64,000 bases of DNA from Mimachlamys varia (Eukaryota; Mollusca; Bivalvia; Pectinida; Pectinidae). The notes under the pieces were generated by a model. That model searched no databases, was not told where the DNA came from, and was given only the letters and a program-made list of their open reading frames with translations. The stretch is from the NCBI GenBank assembly GCA_947623455.1, contig OX392543.1, positions 18,412,757 through 18,476,756 on the forward strand. Direction: 5' to 3'. The stretch's first letter is position 1. Every line of letters starts with the position of its first letter. Shown here one piece after another: positions 62,501 to 64,000 of this stretch. Both the position numbers and the translations under genes were made by a program.

Positions 62501-63273
62501 GGAATCATCCAGTTCTTTCCAAGAAATAGCGATTATAATCTATTACTGCAAAATCAAAAAAATCGGTCATATTGTTACTCAGAGCCGCTCAGAAGGGGGA
62601 AATTGCATTAATAAAGACCACAGGAAGTTTCATAAAAAGTGTTCCATCGGGTCCCTGTCAAGAAATAGCAATAGCAAATTATAACTCTCAAATTACAAGA
62701 TGGCCGCTTGTCGGCCATTATTGTTTTTCAAATCAGTCCTGATAAGGCAATGCGTATTTAGGGACCAAGGGGAACCTACAGAAAAAATGAGAATAAACCA
62801 TACAGTGGTAAAAAGAACTGTTTAATGACGGGCGGACGACGGACAGACCACGGACGCCGGACGGTTTGAACAGTCCACCATCTGATGATGGTGGGCGTAA
62901 AAGATATAAAATAATACTGTAAATGATCATGTGTTGACGATTTCCAAAAAACATATCAGAATTTTAGCAGAAAAGTGCAATATTTAATTGGCGCACTCAC
63001 ATTACCTACTGTAAATATCATAATTTTGAGAAATACTTCAACACGTATATTGCTAAAATAAGATAACCGCTGAAACCTGTATGTTTATATTAACAATCTA
63101 TTTTTCATTTTTGTTTTATATTTTCAATACAGTTGTTCCTACATATATGAGAAAAAATGATCTTTTTCCTGAAATTTGTAGAGATTCTTAAGGACTTTTT
63201 AAAAAGAAGTACGACATGACTTACCTCCATGAAATACAATCTGTGCTACCAGTAGCAAAATCAATTTCGTCAT
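32366..63273 (-). CDS. secreted EGF-repeat protein with a giant Ser-Glu-Pro tail (whole gene, 18 coding exons)
   Basis: Joining 18 exons at GT-AG sites gives 5,265 coding nucleotides, 1,754 residues and a stop. Every junction is phase 1, the usual phase for EGF exons, and every internal exon is a multiple of three. Order: signal peptide (1-16), EGF modules (17-151), a ten-cysteine module (152-203), EGF (204-239), a second ten-cysteine module (240-291), ten EGF modules (292-689), and a Ser-Glu-Pro repeat tail (690-1754). No membrane segment follows the signal, so the product should be secreted. The EGF modules of exons 8-14, 16 and 17 contain C-x4-S/T-C, the consensus for O-fucose. None begins with the D-x-D/N-E-C calcium-binding signature. 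The tail would carry roughly 350 negative charges. A role in matrix, shell or byssus is a guess from the architecture; no known gene name is claimed. Confidence 0.88.
35580..36132 (-). other. intron 17, with a MITE fragment
   Basis: Intron between the last EGF exon and the tail exon (full span 35563-36132). At about 35908-35980 it holds a piece (TATTTTCAGGGTTTG, then AAAATCGAGTGGCC) related to the MITE at 40419-40539. Confidence 0.6.
36133..36255 (-). CDS. exon 17: EGF module, type B-like
   Basis: 123 nt, residues 649-689. Begins DPCVENPCRNGGTC and ends CRRE. It is the most diverged of the type B exons. Donor GTAAGA, acceptor TTTAATAG. The basic end (GRRCRRE) just before the acidic tail is unlike the other modules. 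Confidence 0.85.
36480..36960. mobile_element. dispersed element with internal hairpin, copy 1 (intron 16)
   Basis: About 480 bp shared with 42140-42625 in the same orientation. The core 36598-36711 is a hairpin: TTTAGTTTCAT...GTATGAAAAACATTTG against AAAATGTTTTTCATA...ATGAAACTAAA, with the tip GAATCCGCGTAGCGGATTC. It also contains TATTGTGACGTCACA. No coding frame. Confidence 0.75.
36961..37488 (-). other. remainder of intron 16, nothing recognised
   Basis: AT-rich intron sequence without a further EGF exon or repeat that I can identify. Confidence 0.5.
37489..37611 (-). CDS. exon 16: EGF module, type B
   Basis: 123 nt, residues 608-648. Begins DPCMYNPCENGGSC and ends CEID. Six cysteines; GYG-type loop changed to EYGTDF. 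Donor GTAAGA, acceptor TTGTTAG. Confidence 0.9.
37728..37983 (-). repeat. dispersed repeat family A, long copy in intron 15
   Basis: The minus strand reads the leader (TCATTTTGAGAACTTGATG, then ACTTGGATGTGAC), the GTCGTCGATGAAGCAGAAG core and the right end with ATCGATTTTGAGTTTGGATT. A run of about 16 G on the plus strand at about 37783 interrupts the element. It directly abuts the LINE at 37985. Confidence 0.75.
37985..39185 (+). pseudogene. Tx1/L1-like LINE, 5'-truncated, in intron 15
   Basis: The plus strand reads the C-terminal half of a Tx1/L1-type polyprotein. First is IDSLKLGWIRRLY with TPLWYNTSLTIGRKSVFY and RTNFLQYHGVLSIIKN (38000-38493). After a frame break comes KLQWFQLRIVHHILTTNSF with SPLCTLCNTEPETITHIMWEC (about 38700-38860), the typical C-x2-C...H....C knuckle. 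A stop follows at 39177. The reverse-transcriptase core is absent and the frame is broken, so it is inactive. It lies opposite to the host gene. Confidence 0.85.
39405..39505. repeat. pyrimidine-rich low-complexity tract (CT/C runs)
   Basis: About 100 bp of CT and C runs on the plus strand, shortly after the LINE. Confidence 0.8.
39585..39965. repeat. degenerate ATG/ATC microsatellite region
   Basis: Many short runs of GATGATGATG and related triplets over about 380 bp. Frames here (85 and 140 codons, rich in Met, Ile or His) are low-complexity and not supported. Confidence 0.85.
40419..40539. mobile_element. small MITE, about 121 bp
   Basis: The ends TTATCACAC and GTGTGATAA, each continuing into TATTTTCAGGGTTT or its complement AAACCCTGAAAATA, form terminal inverted repeats of about 25 bp. 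A related fragment lies in intron 17 at about 35908. Confidence 0.8.
40541..40582. repeat. perfect 18-bp palindrome arms, 6-nt loop
   Basis: CTATAATTCCATGACTAT (40541-40558), loop TTCATA, then its exact complement (40565-40582). It directly follows the MITE at 40419. Confidence 0.95.
40633..41620. repeat. tandem duplication in intron 15, two diverged copies
   Basis: The block at 40633-40830 (GTTCTTTCATGAACCTGCAG, then TGATGAGTATATAGTGTGC) and the following block 41030-41190 (TTAGTTCTTGTATTG, then ATGCTGTTGTTTAA) recur in the same order at 41270-41460 and 41470-41600. The first copy has about 200 bp between the blocks that the second lacks. Confidence 0.75.
41997..42110 (-). CDS. exon 15: EGF module, type A-like
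   Basis: 114 nt, residues 570-607. Begins DSCLDNPCGTNGEC and ends CDID. It differs from the other type A exons (GTNGE instead of ENGGT), so the O-fucose consensus is lost here. Donor GTGAGA, acceptor CCAACAG. Confidence 0.9.
42140..42625. mobile_element. dispersed element with internal hairpin, copy 2 (intron 14)
   Basis: Direct copy of 36480-36960, including the GAATCCGCGTAGCGGATTC tip and the flanking arms. Small differences and a longer AAAAAAGAGAAAA run suggest an independent insertion or an old duplication. Confidence 0.75.
43006..43128 (-). CDS. exon 14: EGF module, type B
   Basis: 123 nt, residues 529-569. Begins DPCLYNPCENGGSC and ends CDRL. Six cysteines, with an N-glycosylation sequon NVT in YGTNVTC. 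Donor GTAAGA, acceptor TTTAG. Confidence 0.92.
   Translation of the reverse strand, partial: TPVCTILVKTVVPVLFSMMDMVRTLLANAWLDILVIIVIV
43764..43877 (-). CDS. exon 13: EGF module, type A
   Basis: 114 nt, residues 491-528. Begins DPCSTNPCENGGTC and ends CDID. An N-glycosylation sequon, NGT, lies in the middle loop. Donor GTGAGA, acceptor TGATCAG. Confidence 0.92.
43878..45918 (-). other. intron 12, about 2.0 kb
   Basis: The longest intron between the duplicated EGF exons. No further EGF exon was found. A block at 45430-45580 (AACGGAAACTCC, then ACGGACAGACAGAC) looks like a common dispersed repeat. The rest is unassigned. Confidence 0.55.
45919..46041 (-). CDS. exon 12: EGF module, type B with an extra cysteine
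   Basis: 123 nt, residues 450-490. Begins DPCMYNPCENGGSC and ends GERCECP. A seventh cysteine follows the sixth by two residues. Donor GTAAGA, acceptor TATTTAG. Confidence 0.92.
46601..46714 (-). CDS. exon 11: EGF module, type A
   Basis: 114 nt, residues 412-449. Begins DPCSTNPCENGGTC and ends CDIE. Donor GTAAGA, acceptor GTGAGCAG. Confidence 0.92.
47063..47185 (-). CDS. exon 10: EGF module, type B with an extra cysteine
   Basis: 123 nt, residues 371-411. Begins DPCMYNPCENGGSC and ends GDRCECP. It carries the same extra seventh cysteine as exon 12. It follows another type B exon directly, and the expected type A exon between them is missing. Confidence 0.92.
47375..47500 (+). repeat. dispersed repeat family B, in intron 9
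   Basis: Shares TTTAAAAGGTGCAACATAT and TGTGTGTTACGTC with copies at 59236 and 62095. Confidence 0.6.
47560..47665 (-). repeat. retained intron segment of the A-B duplication unit
   Basis: The segment with CAGCAGAAACACTATTTCAA and GAAATCTTTCC also occurs at 43480, 46263 and 48425, in each of those cases in the intron between a type A exon and the type B exon after it. Here the A exon is gone. Confidence 0.75.
48071..48193 (-). CDS. exon 9: EGF module, type B
   Basis: 123 nt, residues 330-370. Begins DPCMYNPCENGGSC and ends CEID. Donor GTAAGA, acceptor TATTTAG. The intron upstream of it (48200-48560) is nearly the same as that upstream of exon 12. Confidence 0.92.
48764..48877 (-). CDS. exon 8: EGF module, type A
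   Basis: 114 nt, residues 292-329. Begins with N (split codon A|AT with exon 7) then PCSTNPCENGGTC, and ends CDID. Donor GTGAGC, acceptor GACTAG. Confidence 0.9.
49262..49350 (-). repeat. tRNA-like SINE head
   Basis: The minus strand begins GACTGGGCGCAGTGGTAACG (A box), then has a long variable region and a B box GAGTTCGATGCCCGG. It resembles a tRNA with a long arm (Leu/Ser type). The downstream body is not recognisable. Confidence 0.6.
49440..49800. repeat. cluster of degenerate TAAGATATCTTA-like palindromes
   Basis: Variants of GATATCTTATAT and its complement occur at irregular spacing over about 360 bp, on both strands because the motif is self-complementary. More copies lie at 49065-49120 and 51215-51300. 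There is no fixed period. Confidence 0.7.
51310..51889 (-). pseudogene. Tc1/mariner-like transposase relic
   Basis: The minus strand reads degenerate pieces of an IS630/Tc1-type transposase. First is LRNRFFTTEEMAKNKI with LTSRRRAI. Around 51600-51650 is FSRSDGRRQVYR, the block following the first catalytic Asp. Around 51500-51560 is LPLYRPDLALRYHL, which corresponds to the SPDLNPIEHLW box and is altered here. Then come RRRPNPLIKFVQLILVLHEE and EWTSVPMRRV. Stops and a large internal gap show it is dead. Confidence 0.7.
52299..52454 (-). CDS. exon 7: ten-cysteine EGF-related module
   Basis: 156 nt, residues 240-291. Begins DKCDACAKHASC, then SYSCDCHCKNGGEC and GMCSCPAHYIGHQC. Ten cysteines make about one and a half EGF folds. 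Close paralogue of exon 5, with the same length and cysteine spacing. Donor GTAAGA, acceptor GTTACAG. Confidence 0.9.
53370..53477 (-). CDS. exon 6: EGF module
   Basis: 108 nt, residues 204-239. Begins NYCASKPCFNGGAC and ends RYTGHDCKD. Six cysteines. It separates the two ten-cysteine exons. Donor GTAAGA, acceptor TTACCCAG after a long T run. Confidence 0.92.
53478..54987 (-). other. intron 5, with short repeats
   Basis: The phrase GGGGGTACTCGTTCTGGTGC occurs twice (54257 and 54558), so an unassigned repeat flanks 54260-54560. A 114-codon minus-strand frame at 53802-54146 is not supported as an exon. Confidence 0.5.
54988..55143 (-). CDS. exon 5: ten-cysteine EGF-related module
   Basis: 156 nt, residues 152-203. 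Begins DKCDHCASYSTC, then SYTCDCHCENGGHC and GTCTCAGPYKGKQC. Donor GTAAGT, acceptor TTTTTAG. Same plan as exon 7. Confidence 0.9.
55275..55545 (+). repeat. dispersed repeat family A, long copy (intron 4)
   Basis: Leader TTAGTGTGTTAACTTGTTG, then TTCATTTTGAGGATTTAATG, core GTCGTCGATGAAGCAGAAG, and right end with GACTTTGAGTTCAGATTATG. With the copy at 37728 it defines an element of about 260-270 bp. Confidence 0.75.
55736..55855 (-). CDS. exon 4: EGF module
   Basis: 120 nt, residues 112-151. Begins VAAPDPCSPNPCVNGGMC and ends SGSVCQN. Six cysteines. Donor GTGAGA, acceptor ACTTTCAG. Confidence 0.92.
56328..56450 (+). repeat. dispersed repeat family A, decayed right half
   Basis: GATCGAATTTGAGTTTCGAT and TTATGGTTTTGTTGACACTT match the right end of family A with substitutions. 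Confidence 0.5.
56900..57530. repeat. degenerate tandem repeat, unit about 120-160 bp, in intron 3
   Basis: Recurring order: TGATTGTGGTCGTCTCTTTA-like, ATGCCCAACAATTGTATATA-like, GGGTGGGAATCTCAAC and AGTCTGCAAGG. About five units, weakly conserved. Confidence 0.65.
57580..58470. repeat. degenerate tandem repeat, unit about 130-170 bp, in intron 3
   Basis: Recurring order: GTCACCATTTATGCAAAA, CTTCCCCTAAGGATGTTTC, TGACCAAATTTGTTCAAAAT, GTAGCGATTTAAA and TTTCCCCTATTGGGCCC. About five or six units, ending in a block with GACGGACGGACGGGCGACGG (58490-58515). Confidence 0.75.
58681..58815 (-). CDS. exon 3: EGF module
   Basis: 135 nt, residues 67-111. A linker GSSKIIDAPEVPS is followed by CVCKNDGIC and CVCKPGFTGHKC. 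The last part fits the C-x2-G-F-T-G-x2-C consensus for O-GlcNAc on EGF modules. Donor GTATGT, acceptor TTAACACAG. Confidence 0.92.
59040..59124. repeat. 85-bp hairpin in intron 2
   Basis: GATACGGAAAAATATCGGGT, then CTAAAAAA, with the inverted copy TTTTTTAGACCCGATG and TTTTTCCGTATC. The arms are 28 bp with one mismatch around a loop of about 29 nt. Small foldback element likely. Confidence 0.85.
59236..59470 (+). repeat. dispersed repeat family B
   Basis: Longest good copy: GGGGTTTTACGGACCTGACC, CTTCTGCTTCTACAT, GAGGACGAAACAGCTGTATG, AAATTTAAAAGGTGCAGCAC, TGTGTGTTACGTCATC. Confidence 0.65.
59471..61337 (-). other. part of intron 2; small inverted repeat and a family C piece
   Basis: A short inverted pair lies at 60406-60425 and 60484-60502 (TTATCATTCACCTCC against GGAGGTGAACGATT). 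An inverted piece of family C is at 60620-60690. No exon recognised. Confidence 0.5.
61338..61470 (+). repeat. dispersed repeat family A, decayed copy
   Basis: Leader ACTTGGATGTGAACTAGATT followed by GGGTGTCGTCGATG. The rest is diverged. It lies just downstream of exon 2 in the gene's direction. Confidence 0.65.
61587..61736 (-). CDS. exon 2: first EGF-like module
   Basis: 150 nt, residues 17-66. Begins VLSIMYDGSHPCGWCSNG, then AVCDLDGLDHVKCACKSG and AGSLC, followed by VLLTGIT. Six cysteines with an unusually short first spacing (C-x2-C). Donor GTGAGC, acceptor ATCTTCCAG. Confidence 0.88.
61737..63224 (-). other. intron 1
   Basis: Holds a family B copy (62095-62290) and repeated phrases such as GAAGAAACAGTGATAA. 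It also has a block with GACGGGCGGACGACGGACAG near 62826, related to the end of the 57.6-58.5 kb repeat. No exon recognised. Confidence 0.6.
62095..62290 (+). repeat. dispersed repeat family B
   Basis: CTTCTGCTTCTACAATAGTC, CTTTTGGCCCCTAGCAG, GAACGAAACACTGTACGG and GTGTGTTACGTCATC match the copy at 59236. Confidence 0.65.
63225..63273 (-). CDS. exon 1: start codon and signal peptide
   Basis: 49 nt, residues 1-16, MTKLILLLVAQIVFHG, then the first base of a split codon and donor GTAAGT. A basic residue followed by a hydrophobic run is a normal signal peptide start, and cleavage near residues 16-20 is likely. The exon is preceded by an untranslated part to 63296, where TTCATCGTAG is an acceptor. 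Confidence 0.85.
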
Positions 63274-63295
63274 AACGGGTATTCTCAGCGCACAA

Positions 63296-63505
63296 TCTAC
63301 GATGAAGAAATGTGTTCAATGAATTGGTATATTATTTCAAGAGAGTGAAATATGTTGCGGATTGTACAGACATCAATTTACTTGTCAGTACTACAAGTTC
63401 GGTCGAAAATACTAGTCTTCCTTCTTTACCTGTCCCACAGAATTAGATCATCTGTGTTCGCGATTATCCTAAACAGTTTGTATTTGCCGTCTTCAAAGAT
63501 TCTAA
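63296..63505 (-). promoter_or_regulatory. probable 5' untranslated exon and its intron
   Basis: On the minus strand GGGACAG|GTAAAG (exon end at 63430) is a plausible donor, and TTCATCGTAG before 63296 is a plausible acceptor, giving an intron of 133 bp in the leader. Upstream, ATATAAGATAAAAA (about 63530-63545) is a weak TATA-like sequence that would place the start near 63500. Inferred from motifs only. Confidence 0.35.
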
Positions 63506-63545
63506 GGTGTTGAAAGCTTCACACACAATTTTTATCTTATATGTC

Positions 63546-64000
63546 TTTAAGGATAGATATGAATTAACACAGGAAATTGGTATTAACGATTATAGTTCAA
63601 ATCGAATCATCATTGAAAAAACCTTGTGTTGAAAACTGTCTAAACTTGGTAACTACAATGAGTAATCAGTAAGAAAGACATTAGAAATGATCTAAGTTTA
63701 AACAAAACATTTTATGAATAAACGAAAGTTATTTTTTTAATTAATGTAAACACAAATTTATAATATTTTTCTAGCGACATATCAAATATTTCTCAATCTA
63801 TAAAAATATATTTTTCACTTGTAAAAAATATCACCTTTTCTGATTTGACTTATTAAAACACTGATTACAAACAATGTGTTTGGATTTAAAAATATAATAA
63901 ACAGATTATCTAACAATATATTCAGTAATTCCAGAAGTACTACTGCACCCTCGTGAAAAACATCAAATTATTTCCTGCGCTCGTATTTGGTGTTAAGACG
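63546..64000. other. upstream region of the EGF gene, nothing recognised
   Basis: AT-rich DNA. It may contain regulatory sequence, but no specific site is supported. Confidence 0.4.

Overview
The window is nuclear DNA of an animal, most likely a marine bivalve mollusc. Genes are split by GT-AG introns, the base composition is AT-rich, and non-coding DNA is crowded with non-LTR retrotransposon remnants (Tx1-like, L2-like and CR1-like), tRNA-derived SINEs with a central domain of the kind known from molluscs, foldback elements and MITEs, a Tc1-like transposase relic and large tandem arrays. No organism name can be proved from the sequence alone.

Layout. 1-21.5 kb holds no gene I can support. 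It contains dispersed repeats, inverted duplications, four LINE remnants (3.7-4.3, 11.6-12.4, 13.0-14.1 and 14.4-15.0 kb) and a 3.7 kb minisatellite with a 67/68-bp unit (15.0-18.65 kb). At 21.5-22.85 kb on the plus strand lies the last exon of a gene for an FkbM-type methyltransferase with an N-terminal membrane anchor, preceded by a promoter-like block with a TATA box and a long hairpin. From 22.86 to 32.1 kb there are TTAA-flanked MITEs, a foldback element, SINEs and a 2.4 kb array with a 30-bp unit.

The right half (about 63.5 down to 32.2 kb, minus strand) is one gene that I could assemble completely. It has 18 coding exons, all joined by phase-1 introns with GT-AG ends, and gives an open frame of 1,754 codons plus stop. 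It encodes a signal peptide, 14 six-to-seven-cysteine EGF-like modules, two ten-cysteine EGF-related modules and a C-terminal tail of about 1,060 residues made almost only of the tripeptide Ser-Glu-Pro. A polyadenylation signal lies 174 bp beyond the stop. Exons 8-17 are two alternating exon types (114 and 123 nt) that multiplied by duplication together with their introns. The tail exon is a 9-bp tandem repeat in which nearly all variation falls on wobble positions.

The EGF-(SEP)n protein is the most interesting item: a secreted adhesive-plus-polyanion architecture, plausibly extracellular matrix, shell or byssus related, although that role is inference. The methyltransferase gene and the EGF gene show no sign of working together.
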